DNA from: Lentisphaeria bacterium UBA1724
GTDB lineage: Bacteria > Verrucomicrobiota > Lentisphaeria > Oligosphaerales > Oligosphaeraceae
Assembly: GCA_002315885.1 (NCBI GenBank)
Contig: DCIO01000069.1
Location: 35,816-64,036 of the forward strand
Direction of reading: 5' to 3'
DNA: 28,221 bases
Of the stretch, positions 15,030-22,467 are shown piece after piece. Positions within the stretch are counted from its first letter, which is position 1; each line of letters starts with the position of its first letter. The notes under the pieces are model-generated. The model was not told the origin of the DNA, made no database searches, and worked only from the letters and a program-made list of their open reading frames with translations. The translations under genes were made by a program, and so were the position numbers.

Positions 15030-16445
15030 TTAGAGGACGATGGCGCCGCCCAGGTCGTAGTCGCTGGCGCGCGTGATTTTGACCTTGACGAAGGAGTTGC
15101 CCTGGATGGTGCACTTGGGGGGCAGGTCGATGGTAACCGTCTGGTCCACCTCGGGAGCATCACCCATGCTTCTGCCAATCCAGTGGCGTTTGTCCGCCTG
15201 TTCTTCCGCCAGGACGGTGATGGTGGTGCCGATGAGTGCCTGGTTGCGCTTCAGGGAGATTTTCTTCTGCAGTGCCAGGAGCTGATTCTTGCGATTTTCT
15301 GCGATTTTCTTAGGCACCCGTCCTTCCTGGATATCGTATGCGGGGGTTCCGGGTTCGGGGGAGAATGCGAATGCGCCCAGGCGGTCGAATTGGAAATCCT
15401 GGACGAATGCCATCAGTTGCTGGAAGGCCTCTTCGGTTTCGCCAGGGAAGCCCGTCATGACGGTGGTGCGAATGGTGATCTGGGGATACTTTTCGCGGAT
15501 TGCGTTCATGAGTTTCTTGGTGTCATCGCCATTTTTTCCGCGTCGCATGGCATTGAGGACGGGTGTGTTGATGTGTTGGAGTGGCACATCCAGGTAGGGC
15601 ACCAGGTGTTTGGAGGTGCCAAGGAGGTCGATGAATTCCTCTGTGATGTGCACGGGGTGGGTGTAGAGGACGCGGACCCAGAACTCCCCCGGCAGTGCGT
15701 CGATTTCCTTCAGGAGCTTCACCAGGGTGGCACCATCGGAATTTCTGCGGTCGACGCCGTATGCGGTGGTATCCTGCGCAATGAGGTCCAGTTCCTTTAC
15801 GCCATTTTCCAGGAGCTGCTTGCATTCCTTGAGAACGGACTGGGGATCGCGGCTACGGAGATTGCCGCGGATGCCGGGGATGGCGCAGAAGGCGCAGCGG
15901 TGATTGCAGCCCTCGGCGATTTTGACGTATGCGTAGGATTCGGGGGTGGTTTGGACGCGCGGGGTGGTCTCGTCATAGAGCCACTGTGGGGTAGGGGTGT
16001 CGATTTTGATGACGGGCTCCGCGGGGGTATCTTCGCCCTGTGCGATGACCTCCGCCAGCAGTTCATGGATACGGGGTGCGGTGTCGATGCCGGTCCAGCA
16101 ATCCACTTGTGGGAATTTCTTGGCGTATTCGGGCGCGCTGCGCTGTGCCAGGCAACCGCCTACCACAATCTTTCGGAAGAGTCCCTGCTTTTGGCCGCGC
16201 TTCTTCCAGGCCAGCGCTTCCTTGATGGCGCTCTCTGCTTCGTCTCGTGCGGACTGGATAAAACCGCAGGTATTGATGAAGATGATATGTGCGTCTTCGG
16301 GATCATCGGTCAGATAGACGCCATTGGCGGCCAGTGTCCCGCAGACCACCTCGGCATCCACGAGATTCTTTGCGCATCCCAGGGAGACGACGTAGACCAC
16401 AAGCTGTTCTTCGGTAAATTCGGTGTTGTTGTCGGAGGATTTCAT
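15030..16445 (-). CDS. rimO: ribosomal protein S12 methylthiotransferase
   Basis: A 471-residue radical-SAM enzyme that adds a methylthio group to the conserved aspartate of ribosomal protein S12. The N-terminal domain has SLGCAKNLVDAE with Cys24, plus Cys60 and Cys98, which bind the second cluster. The radical-SAM motif is GCNHRCAFCAIPGIRGNLRSR with Cys180, Cys184 and Cys187. A C-terminal TRAM domain follows. The SLGCAKN and IPGIRG signatures separate it from the related MiaB. It lies 21 bases downstream of a membrane protein and 15 bases upstream of ftsQ, within a long minus-strand transcription unit. Confidence 0.96.
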   Translation of the reverse strand: MKSSDNNTEFTEEQLVVYVVSLGCAKNLVDAEVVCGTLAANGVYLTDDPEDAHIIFINTCGFIQSARDEAESAIKEALAWKKRGQKQGLFRKIVVGGCLAQRSAPEYAKKFPQVDCWTGIDTAPRIHELLAEVIAQGEDTPAEPVIKIDTPTPQWLYDETTPRVQTTPESYAYVKIAEGCNHRCAFCAIPGIRGNLRSRDPQSVLKECKQLLENGVKELDLIAQDTTAYGVDRRNSDGATLVKLLKEIDALPGEFWVRVLYTHPVHITEEFIDLLGTSKHLVPYLDVPLQHINTPVLNAMRRGKNGDDTKKLMNAIREKYPQITIRTTVMTGFPGETEEAFQQLMAFVQDFQFDRLGAFAFSPEPGTPAYDIQEGRVPKKIAENRKNQLLALQKKISLKRNQALIGTTITVLAEEQADKRHWIGRSMGDAPEVDQTVTIDLPPKCTIQGNSFVKVKITRASDYDLGGAIVL

Positions 16446-16466
16446 GTTATGTAGTAGTTTTTGACT

Positions 16467-17168
16467 TTACAATGCGTTGGCGATGAGTGCCAGAAGGAGT
16501 GCCATGGCGGTGCCCAGGAGGCAATTCGCGTGGAAGGAAGTGGTTTTCAGTTTTGAGGAGGCAAGCCACTGTGTGCCGAAGAACATCCCTGCCAGGAGGA
16601 AGAACGCACGGAGGAATGCGGCGCGTAGCGCGTCGGAATTCCCGCAGCATGGCAGGAGGGCAAATACCGCAAGTGCGATTACCGCGGCAATCCAGGATTT
16701 CCTGTCGGTGGAGTGCTGTTGGGAGTCCGCGGCGGTCATTGCATTATGGGTGAATTGGATGCCTGCCGCGGTGCCCAATGCCAGGATTGCGGGCAGCCAG
16801 AATGCGTGTCCGCCCAGGATAAAAAGCATCAGCAGGAGTGGAACCACGAGGTTTGCCAGCAGGTCGGCGGTGGGGTTCTCGCCAGGGAAGAGCGCCTTGC
16901 GGAATTGCGTGGGGGCGGTGGCTTCTGGGGTGCTTGTGAGGTAGTGATGGAGCACTAGGAGGGCGATTGTGGCCAGGATACCCGCCAGGATGGGTGAACG
17001 AAGCAGCCAGAAGAGGAATGCCGCCACAAAGGCGTATGCCACGCCAAGACAGGCGCGGACGACCACCAGCCAGAAGTACGCGAAGGGCTGTCGGGGGGAT
17101 TCTTTCAGAAAATCCAGTCGTGTGATCTGGGCGAGTGCCCGCAGGAAAGCGATGCGGATTTCGTTCAT
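16467..17168 (-). CDS. polytopic membrane protein of unknown function
   Basis: A 233-residue protein with about six to seven hydrophobic segments and short loops; I cannot assign a family with confidence. The N-terminus (FLRALAQITRLDFLKES) and the C-terminus (TTSFHANCLLGTAMALLLAL) recall the ends of cobalamin synthase CobS, but the acidic GG.H.DGLAD active-site motif of CobS is absent, so it is at most a diverged non-cobalamin relative. It starts 2 bases after the stop of the SirB1-like gene and precedes rimO by 21 bases, so it is almost certainly cotranscribed and may work with the SirB1-like protein. Confidence 0.8.
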   Translation of the reverse strand: MNEIRIAFLRALAQITRLDFLKESPRQPFAYFWLVVVRACLGVAYAFVAAFLFWLLRSPILAGILATIALLVLHHYLTSTPEATAPTQFRKALFPGENPTADLLANLVVPLLLMLFILGGHAFWLPAILALGTAAGIQFTHNAMTAADSQQHSTDRKSWIAAVIALAVFALLPCCGNSDALRAAFLRAFFLLAGMFFGTQWLASSKLKTTSFHANCLLGTAMALLLALIANAL

Positions 17169-17170
17169 GG

Positions 17171-18049
17171 CTATTCTCCTGGGTGTGGTGTCTCGGGGGA
17201 CTTCTCCTGGTCAGTGTCCTGTTTCTGGACGTCCAGGGGGCCGAAGGGGTAGGGCAGCGGGTTGTCCTGGATGCCGTAGAGGCGCTGGAGGATTTCCAGG
17301 AAGAGATGGACGTCGTAAGCCTCCCAGGTCGCAATGGAGCTTACGAGCAGTTGATGGAGGTAGAGTTGCAGGAGTTGCTGGTTGTTCAGGTTGATGACTT
17401 CGTCCTCCTGTGCCAGTTTCCTGCATCTCCAGCCGTGTTCGGGGGTGCAGATGACCTCGTCATAGATGACGCAGACGAAGCCGTTGCAGATGGCGATGTC
17501 AATGTTGATGCCGTGTGCCCGTCCCAGTGTCTGGCAGAGGACTGCCAGGACCAGTGGTGTTGCGAGACCATCGCCGCTGAGGACATCCCCCAGCAGATAT
17601 CCCTCGATGGCGAACCATGGCAGTGGTGGGACATAGAAGCCCTCCACGTCCATGAAGGAGGTCACGTCTTTGAGGGAGAGCTCTTTTTTGCGGGGTTTGA
17701 AATTATCCAGCAATTCCTGGAGGAGTTTTTTGAGGTAAGGCAGGGAGCTGCTGGTATCGTAGAGCAGATCGATGTCGGTGAGTGCGGTCAGGATGTCCAG
17801 TCGCGCCTGTTCGTACTCCTTGACCATGTGCTGGAGGAGTCGTTCCTGCTGAATCATGGAGCCAAGTTGCTGTGCATGTCGGCGGGCATTTTCGTCGGTG
17901 CTGTCCTGCAGGGTAGCCAGGACTTCCTCCCCTCTGCCGCTGCGGAGGATGATTTCCAGGGCCTTCGAGGCAATGACCTCGTCGGCGTCGCTGAGCAGCG
18001 CCACTGCCGCCTGGAATTTTGCGTCGGAATTGGATTCAGGGGTCGTCAT
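17171..18049 (-). CDS. SirB1/transglutaminase-like fold protein
   Basis: A 292-residue soluble protein. The N-terminal 100 residues are helical, possibly HEAT-like. Residues about 146-200 (FAIEGYLLGDVLSGDGLATP, LVLAVLCQTLGRAHGI, NGFVCVIYDE) resemble the SirB1-type transglutaminase-like core, where the sequence runs from a leucine-rich loop through PI/PL.LA to GHFLVR. The histidine of GHF is replaced (NGFVCV), so catalysis in the usual way is unlikely. The C-terminus is acidic and proline-rich. The ATG overlaps the 3' end of the lytic transglycosylase gene by 14 bases, and a membrane protein gene follows after 2 bases, indicating tight coupling. Function of SirB1-like proteins is not established. 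Confidence 0.7.
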   Translation of the reverse strand: MTTPESNSDAKFQAAVALLSDADEVIASKALEIILRSGRGEEVLATLQDSTDENARRHAQQLGSMIQQERLLQHMVKEYEQARLDILTALTDIDLLYDTSSSLPYLKKLLQELLDNFKPRKKELSLKDVTSFMDVEGFYVPPLPWFAIEGYLLGDVLSGDGLATPLVLAVLCQTLGRAHGINIDIAICNGFVCVIYDEVICTPEHGWRCRKLAQEDEVINLNNQQLLQLYLHQLLVSSIATWEAYDVHLFLEILQRLYGIQDNPLPYPFGPLDVQKQDTDQEKSPETPHPGE

Positions 18050-18677
18050 GATTTACAGAGGGAGAAGGCTGTGGGATTTCCTGGTCGTCGTAGAATTGTC
18101 GCTGTTTCAGAATTTGTCGGACGTAATCCTGTGTGCCAGGGAAGGTGATTTGTTCCAGGAGGATTTCCTGCGCGGGGTCTTCGGGTTTCCAGTCCCGCAG
18201 GACTTTTGTGCGTCCCGCATTGTATTCGGCCAGTTGTAGGATATCTCGGGAGGCATAGCCATCCCAGTGGTGTCCTGCCCGTGCCAGATACCAGCACCCG
18301 ATGTCGAGATTGGTGGCGGGGTCGAAGCGTTCTTTGCGGTTTGGTTTGTTGCGATGGTGGTTATTGGCCCAGTCGGTTACCGCGCCATCGGTGATTTGCA
18401 TGAGGCCGATCTCTTTCTTGGAGCCGACGGCATTGGGATTGAAGCGGCTCTCCTTCCAGACCAGCGCACGAACCAGGGTCACAGGCAGGTCGTGTGTGGC
18501 AGCGGCCTCGTGGATGAGCGGAAGGACATCCTGCTCATTTCTGACTTCTGTGCGCTTCTGGAGAGTGAGACGGATGGCAAAAGTCAGGGAGAGAAGCACC
18601 AGCATCCCCACAAGAGTCATCAGCCGTCGGGGAAGACGACGGCGTGGATGGCGTTGTTTGCGGGGGCGTTTCTTCAT
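18036..18677 (-). CDS. membrane-anchored lytic transglycosylase (SLT domain)
   Basis: Cleaves the MurNAc-GlcNAc bond of peptidoglycan. With ATG 18677 the protein has 213 residues: a very basic N-terminus (KKRPRKQRHPRRRLPRR), a single membrane segment at about 20-38, then an SLT domain. The catalytic signature ALVWKESRFNPNAVGSKKEI carries Glu76, followed by GLMQIT (91-96) and AEYNAG. The topology places the catalytic part in the periplasm. A frame start at 18707 also exists but lies inside the repeat spacer, so the internal ATG is preferred. Its 3' end overlaps the SirB1-like gene by 14 bases. Confidence 0.92.
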   Translation of the reverse strand: MKKRPRKQRHPRRRLPRRLMTLVGMLVLLSLTFAIRLTLQKRTEVRNEQDVLPLIHEAAATHDLPVTLVRALVWKESRFNPNAVGSKKEIGLMQITDGAVTDWANNHHRNKPNRKERFDPATNLDIGCWYLARAGHHWDGYASRDILQLAEYNAGRTKVLRDWKPEDPAQEILLEQITFPGTQDYVRQILKQRQFYDDQEIPQPSPSVNHDDP

Positions 18678-18691
18678 GAAAGCGTGAATTT

Positions 18692-18810
18692 GGGGATACC
18701 TCCCCATCCTTCATTAAGCATCAAGCATTAAGCATTCCGAATTGAAGAAGAGGGGTATGGGGATACCTCCCCATCCTTCATTAAGCATTAAGCATCAAGC
18801 ATTAAGCATT
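18692..18810. repeat. two direct repeats with heptad TTAAGCA arrays
   Basis: Copy 1 (18692-18736) and copy 2 (18759-18810) each begin GGGGATACCTCCCC, a self-complementary GGGGA/TCCCC hairpin, then ATCCTTCATTAAGCAT and a run of heptads alternating TTAAGCA and TCAAGCA. Copy 2 has one extra heptad. They are separated by 22 unrelated bases and fill the spacer between the dut stop (18814) and the transglycosylase start (18677). On the transcribed strand the heptads read TGCTTAA/TGCTTGA. Confidence 0.92.
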
Positions 18811-18813
18811 GAT

Positions 18814-19251
18814 TTATCGTCCCGTTGAGCCGAAGCCGCCTTCGCCGCGGTCGCTCTCTTCGAGGGAGTCCACCAGCACCAGTTCTGTGGCGGGGAGGCG
18901 CTGGAAGAGCAGTTGAGCGATACGGTCTCCGCGGTGAATTTCGAAGGGCTCCGTGCCGAAATTCATAAGAATTGCCTGGACTTCTCCGCGGTATCCCGCA
19001 TCGATGGTTCCTGGGGTATTCAGTACGGTGATGCCCTGCTTCAGGGCCAGACCGCTGCGGGGGCGGACTTCCGCCACGAAATCCAGCGGCAGCTGCATGC
19101 GGACGCCCGTGGGGACTGCGGCCCGCTGGCCAGGCAGGATGGTCATCTCCTTGGCGCTGCGCAGGTCGTATGCCGCATCGGAGGCGTGCTGTTTGGCGGG
19201 CATCAGATCACGGTCTTCGGGGGCGATTTGCAGAAAGATCTTATCAGGCAT
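18814..19251 (-). CDS. dut: dUTP diphosphatase (dUTPase)
   Basis: A 145-residue trimeric-type dUTPase that hydrolyses dUTP to dUMP, keeping uracil out of DNA. All five motifs are present in order: ASDAAYDLRS (I), PRSGLALK (II), NTPGTIDAGYRGE (III), GDRIAQLLF (IV) and RGEGGFGSTGR (V) at the C-terminus. The frame is open further upstream to 19452, but ATG 19251 gives the normal family length and overlaps the stop of the preceding gene in ATGCCTGA, a classical translational coupling. The extra upstream residues would lie over the other gene and are not credible. Confidence 0.97.
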   Translation of the reverse strand: MPDKIFLQIAPEDRDLMPAKQHASDAAYDLRSAKEMTILPGQRAAVPTGVRMQLPLDFVAEVRPRSGLALKQGITVLNTPGTIDAGYRGEVQAILMNFGTEPFEIHRGDRIAQLLFQRLPATELVLVDSLEESDRGEGGFGSTGR

Positions 19252-19942
19252 TTCCGTAGAGTCTCCTGTAGAGTTCGTAGAAGCGGTCCTCAAATTGCTG
19301 GAAGAGTCCGTATTCCCGTAGCTTTGCGCCGAGATTCCGAGCTTCTTCCAGGGTAGTGCAGCGGTTGAAATCGCCCTCCAGTTCCGCCAGGACTGCCCTG
19401 GGGACTCCGTTTTGGAGTTCGAAGAGCCCCTGTCGTGCGATATCCCGTGCATGGAAGGGCAGGGAGTGCTGGACGAGTTGGGTGATGAAGTGCATCAGGG
19501 AGACCTCCCAGGCGTCGTCGGGACCAATGATGACACCCTGGAGTTTCTCCAGGTCGTCCTGGGCATCTGCGGCGGCTTGCTCCGCGATTTCCTGGGCATT
19601 TCCCGACACCGCCTCCTCGTGGAATTCCTGCTTGCCGAAGCGCAGGCCGTATTCCAGAAAACGGGCATTGACTTCACGGGAGAGCACCTCGTCAAAATAC
19701 TTCTGGGCATCTTCACCGAAGTTGTCTACGGCGCGTTGACGGAAATAACTGGGAGTGACGATGCGTGGGCGTTCCGCTGTGACGATGCCGCTGCGTAGCT
19801 TCAGGGCATTTGGGCGGTCCATGTCTTCGGATACCACCAGATAGTGCACATGGGATTCGCCGAAGGTCTCCAGGAGTTTCGGCGGCATGTACACGACCTG
19901 GGTGGAGCGGGCTGCGTACCAGATGTCTTCGTAGGTGCTCAT
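19244..19942 (-). CDS. conserved-looking protein of unknown function
   Basis: A soluble protein of 232 residues from ATG 19942 (MSTYEDIWYAARSTQVVYMP); the frame runs further upstream to 20086 but that part looks non-coding. I recall no named domain. The N-terminal half has a regular pattern (LLETFGESHVHYLVVSEDMD, then RSGIVTAERPRIVTPSYF), the middle has an acidic helical stretch (about 115-145), and the C-terminal half is helical with many aromatics. No signal peptide or membrane segment. Its stop overlaps the dut start by 8 bases, so expression is coupled to dut, suggesting a housekeeping cytoplasmic role. Confidence 0.75.
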   Translation of the reverse strand: MSTYEDIWYAARSTQVVYMPPKLLETFGESHVHYLVVSEDMDRPNALKLRSGIVTAERPRIVTPSYFRQRAVDNFGEDAQKYFDEVLSREVNARFLEYGLRFGKQEFHEEAVSGNAQEIAEQAAADAQDDLEKLQGVIIGPDDAWEVSLMHFITQLVQHSLPFHARDIARQGLFELQNGVPRAVLAELEGDFNRCTTLEEARNLGAKLREYGLFQQFEDRFYELYRRLYGNA

Positions 19943-20234
19943 GATTTTGTCAAATGGGAGTTGTACAAATATAGCGCGTGTACACAGGCGCGCCCGTAGA
20001 AGTTGTAACCTTTCCCGCCTAAGATGCAAAGCGTTATTGAGGGATTTGGTCGTTGTGCCCGATGTTAAATTTGGATGATTTACCAAAAAGAGTATAAAAA
20101 AGTGGGAAAAGTTATAAAGAAATCAAAAAAGTTCGTATTATGTTTGGAGAAAGTCCGAATATGCAATACATTGTGTAGTGCTTCTATTCACGCTTTCCTT
20201 GTATCCACTCATTATTTCTTACGAAATACCAACC
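19943..20234. other. divergent intergenic region
   Basis: 292 bases between divergently transcribed genes. The half nearer the minus gene holds GTGTACAC and GC-rich GCGCG/GCGCGC blocks; on the minus strand a TATATT lies about 30 bases from ATG 19942 and could be its -10. The half nearer the plus gene is AT-rich. No DnaA boxes, RNA gene or small gene are apparent. Confidence 0.6.
20112..20141 (+). promoter_or_regulatory. possible promoter of the secreted Met-rich protein
   Basis: TTATAA at 20112-20117, an 18-base spacer and TATTAT at 20136-20141, in an AT-rich stretch about 93 bases before ATG 20235. The -10 is identical to the one proposed for the histidine kinase gene; the -35 is weak. Confidence 0.35.
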
Positions 20235-21434
20235 ATGAAGAAGATTCAACTGCAAAATCTCTGGCGTTCTCTGCTGTGCGGAGTGACCGTTGCCGCTTTT
20301 TGTGTAGCCGCTCCTACTGTTTCCGCCCAGGATGGGTGGGATGAAGAAGAGGAGGCGGCGACGGAGGAAGAGGGTTCCATTATTGAGGAGATTTCCTGGG
20401 AGACCCGTAAGCAGGAGATGGAGAACAAGCGGAATGCTGAAATCAACAAGCGTCGTGAGCAGGTCCGTCAGATTTTGACCCTGGAGCGTGTTGCGAATCA
20501 GGTTGAGAACCTGGTCTATCGTCGTTATAAGGAACTGCCCACGGATATCGGCCGCAAGCGTGATGGCAAGGGCGGTTTTGTTTCCGCCCCGCGTGGTTCT
20601 GAGGCCCTGGGTGATTTCTCCTTGCTGCGCATTCCTGGCATCTCTCTGAACTGGAAGAATTTCAACCGCACTCCACCGAAGAGCCTGGATGCCCTGGTGA
20701 GTCAGATTGAGATTGATGCCGAGGAAGCCGCCGAAGAGGCGATTCATCCCGAGGACCAGAAGCGCGCCATTCGCGAGCAGGCGGAAGAGCGTTTCAAGAT
20801 GGTCCGTATCAACGAGCGCGTCAGCCTGATTTTGCGTGGTGGCCGTGGCGCCGCCGCCATCATTGACAATCAGCCTTACCGTTCCGCCACGGACGAATAT
20901 GTCCAGCTGGGCAATCGTACCATCATCAAGGAGGACTTGGACTTGGAGGACCAGGCGAAGTTCTATCCCGATGTGAACGAGGAGCTGAAAGCCGCCTACA
21001 TCACCAACCGCTGTGGTCAGGTGGATGTGGAAGTGGAGTCCCGGATTGACGCGTATATCTACGAGAATACGGCGAAGTCCTTCCGCGACAACTACTATGT
21101 TCCCGATATCACCAAGCCCACCGCCAGCCTGCGTACTGCGAAGCCTGAGTTCTGGATTCCCATGAAGACTTTTGTTGAGAAAGTCCGCAATACCCTGATT
21201 GAGCGTCAGGTGATTGATTTCGAGGCATTGGAACTGCCCAAGTGGATGCAGGAGAATGGCTACTTCCTGGTGGACAAGGAGGATGGTTCTGGCAAGGAAT
21301 GGGTGGATGAGATTGAGAAGCTCCGTCGTGAGATGCCCGCTCCAACTCAGATGGATCCCAACGGGATGGATCCCATGGGTATGCCTGGTGGCATGCCTCC
21401 CGGCATGGGCATGCCCCCCGCTGGAATGCGCTAA
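20235..21434 (+). CDS. exported protein of unknown function with Met/Pro/Gly-rich C-terminus
   Basis: 399 residues from ATG 20235 (MKKIQLQNLWRSLL), with a signal peptide of about 32 residues ending near VSAQ. After it come an acidic segment (DEEEEAATEEEGSI), a highly charged helical or coiled-coil region (about 50-105, many Glu/Lys/Arg), and two similar charged blocks, then a mixed body with ERFKMVRINERVSLILRGG and a segment around TRVSLxx-like beta strands. The last 30 residues repeat MDPNGMDPMGMPGG and MPPGMGMPPAGM. No enzyme motif is visible. A standalone gene with its own possible promoter and a strong terminator (21457-21494). The frame extends 19 codons upstream, but the signal peptide only makes sense from 20235. 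Likely periplasmic or surface-associated, structural or scaffolding. Confidence 0.85.
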   Translation: MKKIQLQNLWRSLLCGVTVAAFCVAAPTVSAQDGWDEEEEAATEEEGSIIEEISWETRKQEMENKRNAEINKRREQVRQILTLERVANQVENLVYRRYKELPTDIGRKRDGKGGFVSAPRGSEALGDFSLLRIPGISLNWKNFNRTPPKSLDALVSQIEIDAEEAAEEAIHPEDQKRAIREQAEERFKMVRINERVSLILRGGRGAAAIIDNQPYRSATDEYVQLGNRTIIKEDLDLEDQAKFYPDVNEELKAAYITNRCGQVDVEVESRIDAYIYENTAKSFRDNYYVPDITKPTASLRTAKPEFWIPMKTFVEKVRNTLIERQVIDFEALELPKWMQENGYFLVDKEDGSGKEWVDEIEKLRREMPAPTQMDPNGMDPMGMPGGMPPGMGMPPAGMR

Positions 21435-21456
21435 TTCGAACTGAATTGAGCAGAAT

Positions 21457-21494
21457 AACGCGCGGAATGCAATTGCGTTTCGCGCGTTTTTTTT
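21457..21494 (+). terminator. Rho-independent terminator
   Basis: Stem AACGCGCGGAATGC (21457-21470) and GCGTTTCGCGCGTT (21475-21488), 14 bp including two wobbles, loop AATT, followed by T through 21494. It ends the transcript of the exported Met-rich protein. Confidence 0.93.
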
Positions 21495-21604
21495 GTGTCC
21501 GACGCTTTTCCTGCCTACGAGATGGGTAAAGAGGGGTATATTTCCCCAGGGTGAGTTTTCCCTGGTTCAAACTATCACGAATTCAACCAAAGGAGTCGTT
21601 TGAA

Positions 21605-22456
21605 ATGCCTGAAAACATTCCATTAGCATTTGACGATAAGGAATTTTTGCGTTCAGGGGCGTGCCGTGGCATGCGTTTGGCGTTGGAGTTCATGAAGCCC
21701 GAGGATGTTTTGCGTCGCCATCACGTGACATCCACGGTAGTGATTTTTGGCAGTGCCCGTCTGCGTTCTGCGGAGGAGGCCAATGGGAATTTGGAGAAGG
21801 CGAAGGCGGCATTGGCAGCGGACCCCTCCAATCCCGATTTACAGAAAGCGGTTGCGGATTGTGAGTATGCGGTCAAAGGGAGTCACTATTACGAGATGGC
21901 CCGTGAGTTTGCCTCCCTGGTGACCGAGTATGACCAGGAGACCTTTGGAGGTACCCAGATGGTGGTGATTACGGGTGGTGGCCCTGGCATCATGGAGGCG
22001 GGCAACCGCGGCGCTGCGGAACGGGGCGGCATGTCCATTGGTCTGACGATCAAATTGCCTTTTGAGCAGAAATCGAATCCCTACATCACTCCTGGCATGG
22101 AGTTCCCCTTCCACTATTTTGCCATGCGTAAGATGCATTTCATGAAGCGCGCCTCCGCATTGGCGTGTTTCCCTGGCGGTTTCGGCACCATGGACGAGCT
22201 TTTTGAAGCCCTGACTCTCGTTCAGACAAAGATTACTCCCAGAATCCCGATTCTGCTCTTCGGAAGTGAGTTCTGGAAGACGTTGATTAACTGGAAGGCA
22301 TTTGCGGATTTGGGTGTGATTTCTCCCGAGGACTTGAATCTCTTCCATTTCTGCGACTCTGCGATGGATGGGTTGAATGTCATTCGGCTTTTCTATGCGA
22401 AGCGTCTGAAAGATCGGGATATTGATTTGGATGTCACACAGCATGACTTGTCCTAG
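21605..22456 (+). CDS. LOG family protein (Rossmann-fold nucleotide hydrolase)
   Basis: A 283-residue LOG-type protein with FGSAR near residue 49, TGGGPGIMEAGNRGA (about 123-137) and the signature PGGFGTMDE (190-198). Family members hydrolyse nucleoside 5'-monophosphates to the base and ribose 5-phosphate (cytokinin-type activity or nucleotide salvage). It belongs to the longer subgroup, with a 40-residue helical insertion after the first strand. AAGGAG at 21590-21595 lies 9 bases before ATG 21605, which decides the start; the frame is open from a GTG at 21551. A TATATT at 21537-21542 may be the -10. The stop codon overlaps the ribosome binding site of prmC. Confidence 0.92.
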   Translation: MPENIPLAFDDKEFLRSGACRGMRLALEFMKPEDVLRRHHVTSTVVIFGSARLRSAEEANGNLEKAKAALAADPSNPDLQKAVADCEYAVKGSHYYEMAREFASLVTEYDQETFGGTQMVVITGGGPGIMEAGNRGAAERGGMSIGLTIKLPFEQKSNPYITPGMEFPFHYFAMRKMHFMKRASALACFPGGFGTMDELFEALTLVQTKITPRIPILLFGSEFWKTLINWKAFADLGVISPEDLNLFHFCDSAMDGLNVIRLFYAKRLKDRDIDLDVTQHDLS

Positions 22457-22467
22457 GAATTTCTGTC

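Noticed and set aside
15024..16454. Plus-strand open frame of 476 codons
   Set aside because: Exactly opposite rimO, which has all radical-SAM signatures.
19252..19452. Longer dUTPase from the upstream ATG
   Set aside because: It overlaps the preceding gene in another frame and would exceed the normal dUTPase length by 67 residues of low-complexity sequence.
19943..20234. Replication origin in the divergent spacer
   Set aside because: It is AT-rich on one side and orientation switches here, but no DnaA boxes and no dnaA, dnaN or gidA genes are nearby.
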